This document shows, piece by piece, positions 41,914 through 50,051 of a stretch of 64,000 bases of DNA (positions are counted from its first letter, which is position 1; each line of letters begins with the position of its first letter). Both the position numbers and the translations under genes were made by a program. Under the pieces are notes generated by a model, which was given only the letters and a program-made list of their open reading frames with translations, did no database searches and had not been told where the DNA came from. The DNA comes from Falsiroseomonas sp050563525 (lineage in GTDB: Bacteria; Pseudomonadota; Alphaproteobacteria; Acetobacterales; Acetobacteraceae): positions 615,223 to 679,222 of the forward strand of contig NZ_JBNXUN010000002.1 in assembly GCF_050563525.1 (NCBI RefSeq), written 5' to 3'.

Positions 41914-42801
41914 ATGACCGAAGCCAGCCCGCCTGCCGATCCGCCGCCCCGTCTGAAGGACCGCCTGCTGAAGGACCGCCTGCGCCGCACCGGTGCAGTC
42001 GTGCAGGGGTTGCTGGTGGACCTGCGCCGGCCAATCGCGCCCGCCCCGGCCGGGCCGCTGCGCGCTGAGGCCGGGACGCTGCGTGTTGCCTCCTACAACA
42101 TCCACAAATGCGTCGGCACGGACCGTCGCTTCGACCCTGCCCGGACCGCCGCCGTCATTGCCGAACTCGGCGCCGATGTGGTTGCGGTGCAGGAGGCCGA
42201 CCGCCGCTTCGGCCGCCGCACCGGCCTGCTGGATGCCGCGGCGCTGGAACGCGAGACGGGGCTGGCGCCGCTGCCGGTCTCCGACCTGCCGGATGGCCAT
42301 GGCTGGCACGGCAATGCCCTGCTGGTGCGTCCCGGCACCCCGGCCCGCATCCGCCGGCTCGCCCTGCCGGGGGCGGAGCCGCGTGGCGCCCTGGTGGCGG
42401 AGCTGGACCTTCCTACCGGGCGCCTGCGCGTGGTGGCGGCGCATCTTGGCCTGCTGCGCCGCAGCCGCCGGCAGCAGGCCGTCGCCATCCTGCGCGCGCT
42501 TGCGGAGGATGAAGGGGAGGTGCCGACCCTGCTGCTCGGCGACCTGAATGAATGGCGGCCCGGCACGCGATCCTCGTTGCGCGCCTTCGAGCCGTATTTC
42601 GGCCCGGTGAACCACGGCCCGCCCAGCTTCCCCGCCCGCCTGCCGGTGCTGGCACTGGACCGCATCCTGGGCTGGCCGCGCGGCCTGGTGGGGAACGTCG
42701 TGGCGCATGACAGCCTGCTGGCGCGCGTCGCCTCGGACCACCTGCCGCTGACCGCCTGCGTGCGGCTCGGCCTTCCGGCCGGGGTGGAAGCGGCGGCCTG
42801 A
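41914..42801 (+). CDS. Endonuclease/exonuclease/phosphatase (EEP) family protein
   Basis: The 295-residue protein has the EEP fold motifs LRVASYNIHKCVGTD, ADVVAVQEADRRF (metal-binding Glu), LLLGDLNEWRPG (Asp-Asn pair) and the final SDHLPL (catalytic His). The family covers DNA repair nucleases, sphingomyelinase-like and inositol phosphatases; the small SYNIHKCVGTD form, paired with a phospholipase D gene, is common in proteobacteria and is often thought to act on membrane lipid headgroups. ATG 41914 is chosen because upstream in-frame codons from 41749 are not conserved. The D-R-L-L-K-D-R-L repeat near the start may be a basic helix. A PLD-family gene follows 99 bases on. Confidence 0.85.
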   Translation: MTEASPPADPPPRLKDRLLKDRLRRTGAVVQGLLVDLRRPIAPAPAGPLRAEAGTLRVASYNIHKCVGTDRRFDPARTAAVIAELGADVVAVQEADRRFGRRTGLLDAAALERETGLAPLPVSDLPDGHGWHGNALLVRPGTPARIRRLALPGAEPRGALVAELDLPTGRLRVVAAHLGLLRRSRRQQAVAILRALAEDEGEVPTLLLGDLNEWRPGTRSSLRAFEPYFGPVNHGPPSFPARLPVLALDRILGWPRGLVGNVVAHDSLLARVASDHLPLTACVRLGLPAGVEAAA

Positions 42802-42813
42802 CCGGAACGGTCA
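42799..42813. promoter_or_regulatory. Short perfect palindrome at the end of the EEP-family gene
   Basis: TGACCG-GAA-CGGTCA overlaps the stop codon of the EEP gene. It could be a small operator for the phospholipase gene starting at 42901 or part of an RNA hairpin. It has no T-run, so it is not a good terminator. Confidence 0.3.
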
Positions 42814-42900
42814 CAGCCGCGCGGCCTGCCCGAACCCACCCCTGCCTCGGCCGTTGTGCGGCGAGCGCCGGATCGCCATGTCCGGGGAGTGAGGAGCGGC

Positions 42901-44382
42901 ATGTCCCAGACCCTGTGCCCGGACGACATGACGGAGCTGGAGCAGGGCGTCCGATCCACGCTCGCGCGCCTGGGCGCGGAGGCCGGTGCGGCGCTGGTGC
43001 CGGAGGGGCTGGACGCCTACGCCGTGCGCGTCGCCACCGCCCGCGCCGCCGGCCGCACGCTGGACCTGCAATACTACATGTGGCGCGGCGACGTGACCGG
43101 GCGCCTTCTGGCCTGCGAGGTGCTGGACGCCGCCGACCGCGGCGTACAGGTGCGGCTGCTGCTGGACGATGCCTATGCGCTGGGGCGGGAACGCGTGCTG
43201 TCGGCGCTGGATGCCCACCCGGCCATCGAGGTGCGGCTGTTCAACGGAACCCGCTGGCGCATGTTCGGCCGCTGGGGCTTCCTGCTGGAGATGGCCTTCG
43301 GCGGCTGGCACCTGAACCGGCGCATGCACAACAAGTCCTGGATCGCCGATGGCCGGGTTGCCATCGTCGGCGGCCGCAACCTGGGCGACGAGTATTTCGG
43401 CGCGGAGGGCGGGGAGTTCCTGTTCCGCGACCTCGACATCGTGCTGGCCGGTGCCGCGGCCTCCGGTGCCACGCGGGTGTTCGAGCAGTACTGGCGCAGC
43501 AAGCTGGCACGCCCCGCCGCAGTGGTCAGCCCGAGCACGGAAGCCGGCGGCGGCCTGCCGCAACTGCGGAAGGACCTGGCGGCCGCTTCGGGCCAGCCCG
43601 AGGCGCGACGCTACCTGGAGCATCTGGGGCAGGTGCAGCAGGCGGCGCGGCAGATGGCGCGCGGCATGGTCGGGCTGGCGCGTGGCGCGGTGCAGGTGGT
43701 GGCGGACCCGCCTGAGAAGGCGCGCCGTGGCCTCGCTGCCCGGCGCCGCGCCCGCGCCGCCGGTGGCATCGCGCCCGAAATCGCGGATGCGCTGCGACGC
43801 GCGAAGCGGCAGGCGCTGCTGATCTCGCCCTATTTCGTCCCGGGCCGTGCGGGGCTCGCGCTGCTGCTGGATCTGGCGAAGCGCGGCGTGAAGGTTTCGG
43901 TGGTGACCAATTCGCTGGCGGCGACCGATGTGGTCGCGGTGCATGGCGGCTACACGCATTACCGCCACGCCCTGCTGCGCGCCGGGATCGAGCTGTTCGA
44001 GCTGCGCCCGAGTGGCGAGGATGAGAAGGCGAGTGCCTTCGGCTCCCGCGGCGCCAGCCTGCACACCAAGGCCTTCGTGGTCGATGACGGGCCGGTCTTC
44101 GTCGGCTCCTTCAACCTGGACCCGCGATCCGCCGCGCTGAATACGGAGATGGGCGCCTTCGTGCGGCATCCCGTGCTGGCCGAGGAGCTGCGGGCCGAAC
44201 ATGCCCGCCTGGCCGATCCTTCGCGCAGCTGGCGCCTGGGGCTGGAGGAGGGCCGGCTGACCTGGACGGCGGCCGGCGCCGAGGGCAGGATGCAAATTCT
44301 GCGGCGGGAGCCGGAGGCCTCGCTGCGCCGCCGCGTGCTGGCCGGGCTGCTGCGGCTGCTGCCGATCGAGTCCCAGCTATAG
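42901..44382 (+). CDS. Phospholipase D/cardiolipin synthase-like protein
   Basis: The protein has 493 residues. Two HKD motifs are complete: RMHNKSWIADGRVAIVGGRN (about residues 141-160) and LHTKAFVVDDGPVFVGSFN (about residues 388-406). The spacing fits PLD-superfamily phospholipases of the ClsB/ClsC type. These enzymes join or hydrolyse phospholipids at the inner membrane; there is no obvious N-terminal membrane helix, so ClsC-like or a soluble PLD is more likely than ClsA. ATG 42901 is preceded by GAGGAG at -8. The basic KARRGLAARRRARA stretch in mid-protein may bind membranes. Its last 6 bases overlap the converging phosphopantetheinyl transferase gene. Confidence 0.88.
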   Translation: MSQTLCPDDMTELEQGVRSTLARLGAEAGAALVPEGLDAYAVRVATARAAGRTLDLQYYMWRGDVTGRLLACEVLDAADRGVQVRLLLDDAYALGRERVLSALDAHPAIEVRLFNGTRWRMFGRWGFLLEMAFGGWHLNRRMHNKSWIADGRVAIVGGRNLGDEYFGAEGGEFLFRDLDIVLAGAAASGATRVFEQYWRSKLARPAAVVSPSTEAGGGLPQLRKDLAAASGQPEARRYLEHLGQVQQAARQMARGMVGLARGAVQVVADPPEKARRGLAARRRARAAGGIAPEIADALRRAKRQALLISPYFVPGRAGLALLLDLAKRGVKVSVVTNSLAATDVVAVHGGYTHYRHALLRAGIELFELRPSGEDEKASAFGSRGASLHTKAFVVDDGPVFVGSFNLDPRSAALNTEMGAFVRHPVLAEELRAEHARLADPSRSWRLGLEEGRLTWTAAGAEGRMQILRREPEASLRRRVLAGLLRLLPIESQL

Positions 44383-45015
44383 GCGGCGCAGCGCCACGGC
44401 CAGGATGTGGCGCGGGGTCGGCCGCCATTGCAGGAAGCGCCAGGCCGCGGCATCGCCAGCCTCCAGCGTCAGGCGCGGCGGGTCCAGTGTGAAGGCGAAG
44501 CGGTGCAGGCCCAGGCTGATGCCATCGCCGGTCGCCTTCACGAAGGCCTCCTTCAGGGTCCAGATCCGCAGGAAGGTCTCGTGCCGCGCGGCCGGCGGTG
44601 CGGCGGCGAGCAGCGCCACCTCGGCGGTGGCGAAGTGGCGCTCGGCCAGGCCGGGTGAGGCCTCGCGGCGACCCAGGTCCTCGACATCCAGGCCGACATC
44701 GTCCTGGTTCGCCACCGCGCAGGCGACGAGGCCGCGCGTGTGCGAAATGTTAAAGCGCAGGTTCGGCAAGCCGAGCGCCGGGTCGATTTCGGGCTTCCCG
44801 GCGCGACCGGCGACGAAGCGCCAGGCGGCGGGGGGCAGCGGCGCCACATCGGACAGCATGGCGCGGGCCAGGGCGTGGGCGGCGATGTAGGCGTGGCGGT
44901 CCCGCGCGAAGTGGAAGCGCGCCGCCTTCGCCCGTTCCGCCGCATCCAGCGTGGCGTGCCAGGTGGCGAGGGTCGCGGCATCCGCCGCCTCAGGCGCCAC
45001 CCAGCGCAGCCGCAC
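44377..45015 (-). CDS. 4'-phosphopantetheinyl transferase (Sfp type)
   Basis: The protein has 212 residues. It carries NLRFNISHTRGLVACAVA, VGLDVEDLGRR (metal-binding Asp and Glu) and LRIWTLKEAFVKATGDGISL, the three Sfp-type PPTase motifs. It moves the phosphopantetheine arm from CoA to carrier proteins. GTG 45015 (GAGGGG about 6 bases upstream) is used as start; the frame is open further up but runs through a REP-like hairpin that encodes a P-S-P-P-P-G-G-R-type peptide and cannot be part of the enzyme. No polyketide or non-ribosomal gene is nearby. The PPTase may serve the single acyl carrier protein or a remote pathway. Confidence 0.88.
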   Translation of the reverse strand: MRLRWVAPEAADAATLATWHATLDAAERAKAARFHFARDRHAYIAAHALARAMLSDVAPLPPAAWRFVAGRAGKPEIDPALGLPNLRFNISHTRGLVACAVANQDDVGLDVEDLGRREASPGLAERHFATAEVALLAAAPPAARHETFLRIWTLKEAFVKATGDGISLGLHRFAFTLDPPRLTLEAGDAAAWRFLQWRPTPRHILAVALRRL

Positions 45016-45035
45016 CGCGCCCCTCTGCAACCTCC

Positions 45036-45554
45036 CTACCTCGCCGAGCCCTCTCCCCCCGGGGGGGGGAGAGGGTTGGGTGAGGGGGGCATGGCCGATA
45101 CCACCAGCCCGCGCCCCCGCCCCGCCGCGACCAACGCCTGCTGCAGCGACTGTCCGTAGGAGCGGTAGCAGGCCAACCGAAACCCTGCCTCCACCCGCCA
45201 CACCAGCAACGGCACATGCGCCCCCAGCGTCGCGGCGGCGGCGCCCGGCGGGAAGGCGCGCGGATGCAGGTCGATCGGCAGCAGCGTCGCCAGCAGCTCC
45301 GCCGCGCGCGGGCCCGTCAGTTCCAGGATGCAGCGCGCGCCATGCAGGGGTGTGCGATGCGCCTCCGGCACCGCTGGCGCGGCGCCGGGCGCGTGCAGCA
45401 CGAGCCATTGGCGCGGGGCGGTCCAGAGGATCGTGGAGCCGTCCTGCGCCACCCAGCCGGGACGCTGCGGCAGGCCCGGCAGCAGGTCCGGCGGGCCGTG
45501 CAGGGCGGTGAGGTCGAGGCCGTGGACCTCGCGCAGGGTCAGGGCGTCAGCCAC
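45036..45554 (-). CDS. soxG: Sarcosine oxidase gamma subunit
   Basis: The 172-residue protein from GTG 45554 overlaps the soxA stop by 8 bases. Landmarks include VGxL-type start LREVHGLDLTAL, STILWTAPRQWLVL, RCILELTGPRAAELLATLLPIDLHP, VPLLVWRVEAGFRLACYRSYGQSL, which match the GcvT-like small subunit of heterotetrameric sarcosine oxidase. Gamma pairs with alpha and carries a degenerate folate-binding-type fold; it has no known active site. The last ~17 residues (MPPSPNPLPPPGGEG and on) are encoded by the REP-like hairpin and are probably a non-functional extension. It is the last gene of soxBDAG. Confidence 0.85.
   Translation of the reverse strand: MADALTLREVHGLDLTALHGPPDLLPGLPQRPGWVAQDGSTILWTAPRQWLVLHAPGAAPAVPEAHRTPLHGARCILELTGPRAAELLATLLPIDLHPRAFPPGAAAATLGAHVPLLVWRVEAGFRLACYRSYGQSLQQALVAAGRGRGLVVSAMPPSPNPLPPPGGEGSAR
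45049..45075. repeat. REP-like GC hairpin between PPTase and soxG
   Basis: CCCTCTCCCCCC-GGG-GGGGGGAGAGGG is a 12-bp stem with a 3-base loop, flanked by CCTCGCC and GGGTGAGG that extend the pairing imperfectly. Its translation in two frames gives the PSPPPGGRGLGE/PPPGGEG-type peptides known from repetitive extragenic palindromes scattered in many proteobacterial genomes. It lies past the conserved end of soxG and before the PPTase start, where it may stall transcription or protect mRNA ends. Confidence 0.65.
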
Positions 45555-48486
45555 GGGTGCGAAGCCCGTCCGGGTCGATGAAGACGGGGTGCGCCACCTC
45601 CGCCTCCCCGTCGCCGCCGCGCAGCGGGTCGTGCACGCGGATGCGGGTGCCGATGCGCTCCCGGCCGCCGGACAGCAAGGCAAGGCCGATCATGTGGCCG
45701 AGATGCGGCGACCAGCAGGCGGCGGTGACATGGCCAAGGTCGTTCTCCGTCGTCGGTGCGGCGCCGGGTGCCAGCAGGTGCGACCCGGCGCGCAGGACCT
45801 GCGCCGGATCCAGGGCCCGCAGCCCGACCAGCACCGGCCGCGCCGGGTCCAGCAGTGCCGGCCGTTGCGCCATGACGCGGCCGCAAAAGTCCTTGCGCTT
45901 CGAGAGCATGCGGCCGAGGCCAAGATCGGCGGCGGTGGTCTGGCCGTTCAGCTCGCCGCCGGCCGCGTGGCCCTTCTCGATCCGCAGCACGCCCAGGGCT
46001 TCCGTGCCATAGGGCGCGATGCCGTGCGGCGCGCCCGCCTGCATCAGCAGGTCGGCCAACGACTCCGCATGGTCCGGCGGCACGCCGATCTCGTAGGCGA
46101 GTTCGCCGGAGAACGACAGGCGGTACAGCCGCGCGGGGATGCCGCCACGCAGCGTAGCCTCGGTGCAGGCCATGTGCGGCAGCGCGGCGTTCGACAGATC
46201 GGCATCGGTGGTCGCCGCCAGCACATCCCGCGCGCGGGGGCCGGCGAGGGCGACCTGGGCCCAGGCATCGGTGGTGGACAGCATCGCCACGTCCAGCTCG
46301 GGCCGCAGCACCTGATGGCAATACTCCAGGTGCTGCATGACGCGCGCGGCATTGGCGGTGGTGGTGGTCAGGAAGAAGCGGTGCTCGGACAAGCGCGCGC
46401 AGGTGCCGTCATCCATCACGAAACCGTCCTCGCGCAGCATGACGCCGTAGCGGATCCGGCCAGGCTTCAGGGTGGAGATGTCGTTGGCGTAGACCAGGTC
46501 GAGCAGCGCGGCGGCGGCGGGGCCGACCACCTCGATCTTGCCGAGTGTCGAGACGTCGCAGAAGCCGACATTGGCGCGGACGTTGAGCACCTCCCGGTCC
46601 ACGCTGTCGCGCCAGCCCTTTTCGCCCGGCCGGGAAAACCATTCGGCGCGCAGCCAGGCGCCGGATTCCACGAAGCTGGCGCCATGGCGCGCGGACCAGC
46701 CATGCAGCGGCGTGCGGCGCGTGGGCCGGAACTCGCGGCCGGTCATGTGGCCGGCCATCGCGCCCATCGTCACCGGCGTGTAGGGCGGGCGGAACATGGT
46801 GGTGCCGGTCTCGGGAATGGTCCGGCCGGTGGCTTCGGCGAGGATGGCGAGGCCCACGACATTTGCCGTGCGGCCCTGGTCCGTCGCCATGCCGAGGGTG
46901 GTGTAGCGCTTGGCGTGCTCGACGCTGCGAAAGCCCTCGCGCGCGGCGAGCGCGATGTCGTCGGCGGTGACGTCGTGCTGGAAATCGACGAAGGCCTTCC
47001 CGGCGCCGCGCACATGGAAGATCGGGGCCAGGGCGCTCGGTTCGTCATCGGCGCGCGGCAGGGCCAGGGGCTGTCCGTCATGGCCGGCGTCGCGTGCCGC
47101 CTGCAAGCCGGCGGCGGCGCCATCGGCGAGGCAGGCGGCGAGGGTCATGCGGCCAGCGGCGGCGCCGGCGACGCTGAAGCCGGGAGGCGCCTGCCCCGGC
47201 ACGAAGGCGTGCAGCGCGGCGTCCCAGCGCGGCCGGCCGCCATGGTGGCTGGACAGGTGCAGCGTCGGGTTCCAGCCGCCGGCGACGGCGAGCAGGTCGG
47301 CGGCGATGCGTTCTCCGGTACCAAGCTGCACGGTAGACAGGCCGAGCCGGCCCTTGGTGCCGGTGACGCGACCGCCCAGCACCTTGCGTGCGCGCTGTGC
47401 GGTGGCGGCGACGGCGGGCGCGACCTCGGCGCGCGTATCCACCACGGTGACCTCCGCGCCCGAGGCCAGAAGGTCCACTGCCGTGCGCCAGCCATCGTCG
47501 CCGGCGGTGAACACCACGGCGCGTTGGCCCGGCAGCGTGGCATAGCGGTTGAGGTAGCCACGCGTGGCGGCGGCCGACATCACGCCAGGACGGTCGTTCC
47601 CCGAAAAGGCGATGGGCCGTTCCACTGCGCCCGCGGCGAGGACCGTACGCCTGGCGACAATGGTCCAGGCGCGCTGGCGTGGCTGGCCTGGCGCAGGCTC
47701 CGCCAGATGGTCCGCCACGCGTTCCACCGCCGCATGCACGCCATCGTCGAAAACGCCGAAGACGGTGGTGCGCGGCAGCAGCGTGACATCGGGCAGGCTG
47801 GCGAGCTCCGCCACCACGCGGTCTGCCCACAAGGCGGCCGGCGCGCCGTCGATCTCCTGCCGGTCCTGCAGCAGCCGGCCGCCGATGCGCGAATCCTCAT
47901 CCGCCAGCACGACGCGCGCGCCGGTGCGCGCCGCCGCCAGCGCCGCCGCAAGCCCGGTGGGGCCGGCGCCGACCACCAGTACGTCGCAGTGGATGTGCAT
48001 GCGTTCGTAGCTGTCGGGGTCCGACGCTTCCGGCGCACGGCCAAGGCCAGCGGCACGGCGGATCAGCGGCTCGTACAGCTTTTCCCAAAAAGCGGCCGGC
48101 CACATGAAGGTCTTGTAGTAGAAGCCGGCGGAGAGCACCGGGCCGAACAGCCCGTTTACCGCCATCACGTCGAAGCCAAGACTCGGCCAGCGGTTCTGGC
48201 TGGTGGCGGCGAGGCCCTCGAACAACTCGGCGGTGGTGGCGCGGGTGTTGGGTTCGCGCCGGGCGCCGCCGCGCAGTTCCACCAGCGCGTTGGGTTCCTC
48301 CGAGCCGATGCCGAAGATGCCGCGCGGACGGTGATACTTGAAGGACCGCCCGACCAGCCGCACGCCGTTGGCTAGCAGCGCCGAGGCCAGCGTATCGCCG
48401 GGATGGCCGGTGTAGCGCCGCCCGTCGAAGCTGAAGGACAGCGACTGCGTGCGGTCGATCAGCCCGCTCTGCGCCAGCCGCGTCAT
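45547..48486 (-). CDS. soxA: Sarcosine oxidase alpha subunit
   Basis: The protein has 979 residues. The N-terminal ~95 residues are the Fer2_4-like domain (LSFSFDGRRYTGHPGDTLAS, KYHRPRGIFG), here without cysteines for an iron-sulphur cluster, as in known SoxA. A dinucleotide-binding fold follows at 169-200 (VLVVGAGPTGLAAAL, binds NAD), then a second cofactor motif (RKVLGGR region) and a C-terminal GcvT/aminomethyltransferase domain (VGFCDVSTLGKIEVVGP on) that takes the methylene group to tetrahydrofolate. With beta, delta and gamma it oxidises sarcosine to glycine, making 5,10-methylene-THF and H2O2. ATG 48486 overlaps the soxD stop by 4 bases. Confidence 0.93.
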   Translation of the reverse strand: MTRLAQSGLIDRTQSLSFSFDGRRYTGHPGDTLASALLANGVRLVGRSFKYHRPRGIFGIGSEEPNALVELRGGARREPNTRATTAELFEGLAATSQNRWPSLGFDVMAVNGLFGPVLSAGFYYKTFMWPAAFWEKLYEPLIRRAAGLGRAPEASDPDSYERMHIHCDVLVVGAGPTGLAAALAAARTGARVVLADEDSRIGGRLLQDRQEIDGAPAALWADRVVAELASLPDVTLLPRTTVFGVFDDGVHAAVERVADHLAEPAPGQPRQRAWTIVARRTVLAAGAVERPIAFSGNDRPGVMSAAATRGYLNRYATLPGQRAVVFTAGDDGWRTAVDLLASGAEVTVVDTRAEVAPAVAATAQRARKVLGGRVTGTKGRLGLSTVQLGTGERIAADLLAVAGGWNPTLHLSSHHGGRPRWDAALHAFVPGQAPPGFSVAGAAAGRMTLAACLADGAAAGLQAARDAGHDGQPLALPRADDEPSALAPIFHVRGAGKAFVDFQHDVTADDIALAAREGFRSVEHAKRYTTLGMATDQGRTANVVGLAILAEATGRTIPETGTTMFRPPYTPVTMGAMAGHMTGREFRPTRRTPLHGWSARHGASFVESGAWLRAEWFSRPGEKGWRDSVDREVLNVRANVGFCDVSTLGKIEVVGPAAAALLDLVYANDISTLKPGRIRYGVMLREDGFVMDDGTCARLSEHRFFLTTTTANAARVMQHLEYCHQVLRPELDVAMLSTTDAWAQVALAGPRARDVLAATTDADLSNAALPHMACTEATLRGGIPARLYRLSFSGELAYEIGVPPDHAESLADLLMQAGAPHGIAPYGTEALGVLRIEKGHAAGGELNGQTTAADLGLGRMLSKRKDFCGRVMAQRPALLDPARPVLVGLRALDPAQVLRAGSHLLAPGAAPTTENDLGHVTAACWSPHLGHMIGLALLSGGRERIGTRIRVHDPLRGGDGEAEVAHPVFIDPDGLRTRG

Positions 48487-48734
48487 GGCCGGCAGGCCTG
48501 GGCGGACTCAACCGCATGCGTGCGGGTGTCGCGCATCACGCGCAGCCATTGCCGGCAGCCCTGGACGTGCTGCCACAGTTCCTCATGCAGCCCGGCTGGG
48601 TTGTCGCGAAGATGCAGGTAGTCGTGCCAGTCCTCGAACGGCGCGTCGGCCGCGGGGCGCGGCGGCGGCGCGCTGCCCACAGTCGAAAATTCCGCGCTGT
48701 CACGCGGGCCGCAGAAGGGGCAGGGGATGCGCAT
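48483..48734 (-). CDS. soxD: Sarcosine oxidase delta subunit
   Basis: The 83-residue protein has the typical size. It starts with IPCPFCGPRDSAEF (Cys5 and Cys8 of the zinc site), then DWHDYLHLRDNPAGLHEELW and HVQGCRQW, which supply the His and third Cys. The zinc-binding delta subunit is part of the heterotetramer and is thought to stabilise the complex. Its ATG shares one base with the soxB stop (TGATG) and its stop overlaps the soxA start by 4 bases. Confidence 0.9.
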   Translation of the reverse strand: MRIPCPFCGPRDSAEFSTVGSAPPPRPAADAPFEDWHDYLHLRDNPAGLHEELWQHVQGCRQWLRVMRDTRTHAVESAQACRP

Positions 48735-49984
48735 CAGTGCAGGTTCGCCTGGGCGCCCGCGCCCTTCTCGTCCAGCACCGCACCGCTCGCGAAGCGGTCC
48801 AGCCGGAATGCCGCGTTCAGGGGATGCGGCTGCCCGGTGGCGATGGTGTGCGCGAAGCACCAGCCGCTGGCGGGCGTCGCCTTGAAGCCGCCGTAGCACC
48901 AGCCGCAATTCAGATACAGGCCCTCGATCGGCGTGCGGTCGATGATCGGCGAGCCGTCCATCGACATGTCCATGATGCCGCCCCATTGGCGGAGGTAGCG
49001 CAGCCGGCTGATGGCCGGGAAAAGCTGCACGCCACATTCCAGCACGTCCTGCACCACCGGCAGATTGCCGCGCTGGGCGTAGGAGTTGTAGCCATCGATG
49101 TCGCCGCCGAACACCAGCCCGCCCTTGTCGGATTGGCTGACATAGAAATGGCCCGCACCAAAGGTGACGACGGTGTGGATCATCGGCTTCACGGCTTCCG
49201 ACACGAAGGCTTGCAAGACATGGCTCTCGATTGGCAGCCGCAGCCCGGCCATTGTCGCGACGCGGGACGTGTTGCCGGCGACTGCGAGCCCGACACGCTT
49301 CGCGCCGATGAAGCCGCGCGTGGTCTCGACGCCGCGCACGCGTCCGGCCTCGACGCGGATGCCCGTCACCTCCGTATTCTGCAGCAGGTCCACGCCGCGC
49401 TTGTCTGCGGCCCGCGCGTAGCCCCAGGCGACGGCATCGTGACGCACCGTTCCGCCGCGCCGTTGCAGCAGGCCGCCCTTCACCGGGAAGCGGGCGCTGT
49501 CCATGTTCACGCCCGGCAGCATCGCGCGCACCTGTGCCGCGTCCAGCAATTCGGCATCCACGCCGGCCATCCGCATGGCGTTGCCGCGCCGCGCATAGGC
49601 GTCCCGCTGGCTGTCGGAATGGCACAGGTTCAGCACGCCGCGCTGGCTGACCATGGCGTTGTAGTTGATGTCCTGCTCCAGCCCTTCCCACAGCTTCATC
49701 GAATGCTCGTAGAAGGGCGTATTGCCCGGCAGCAGGTAGTTCGACCGGATGATGGTGGTGTTGCGCCCAACATTGCCGGAGCCGAGGTAGCCCTTCTCCA
49801 CCACCGCCACGTCCGTGATGCCCTGTTCCTTCGCCAGGTAGTGCGCCGTGGCGAGCCCGTGCCCGCCGCCGCCGACGATGATGGTGTCGTATTCCGCGCG
49901 CGGCTCCGGATGCCGCCAGACCGGCGTCCAGGACTGGTTGCCGGTGAAAGCGTGGCGCAACAGGGCGAGGGCGGAATAGCGCAT
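48734..49984 (-). CDS. soxB: Sarcosine oxidase beta subunit
   Basis: The 416-residue FAD-binding protein has DTIIVGGGGHGLATAHYLA (residues ~33-51), VVEKGYLGSGNVGRNTTIIRS and, near residue 182, RHDAVAWGYARAAD, whose His is where characterised enzymes bind FMN covalently. C-terminal landmarks are ITHLYYL-type PAISRLRYLRQWGGIMDMSMD and GWCYGGFKATPASG. Beta holds the sarcosine oxidation site. It is first in the soxBDAG order. Demethylation of glycine betaine or choline usually feeds this enzyme; no such upstream genes are in the window. Confidence 0.93.
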   Translation of the reverse strand: MRYSALALLRHAFTGNQSWTPVWRHPEPRAEYDTIIVGGGGHGLATAHYLAKEQGITDVAVVEKGYLGSGNVGRNTTIIRSNYLLPGNTPFYEHSMKLWEGLEQDINYNAMVSQRGVLNLCHSDSQRDAYARRGNAMRMAGVDAELLDAAQVRAMLPGVNMDSARFPVKGGLLQRRGGTVRHDAVAWGYARAADKRGVDLLQNTEVTGIRVEAGRVRGVETTRGFIGAKRVGLAVAGNTSRVATMAGLRLPIESHVLQAFVSEAVKPMIHTVVTFGAGHFYVSQSDKGGLVFGGDIDGYNSYAQRGNLPVVQDVLECGVQLFPAISRLRYLRQWGGIMDMSMDGSPIIDRTPIEGLYLNCGWCYGGFKATPASGWCFAHTIATGQPHPLNAAFRLDRFASGAVLDEKGAGAQANLH

Positions 49985-50051
49985 GGCGGAAGCCTGACAG
50001 GACGCCCCCAGGCTACATGCCTGCCAGCGACAAACAAATGTCCATCCGCGA

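Noticed and set aside
45016..45408. N-terminal extension of the PPTase
   Set aside because: It runs through a REP-like hairpin and the soxG gene; the family fold starts after GTG 45015.
45328..48375. 1015-residue plus-strand frame
   Set aside because: It is antisense to soxA, which is recognisable over its full length. No family signature is seen.
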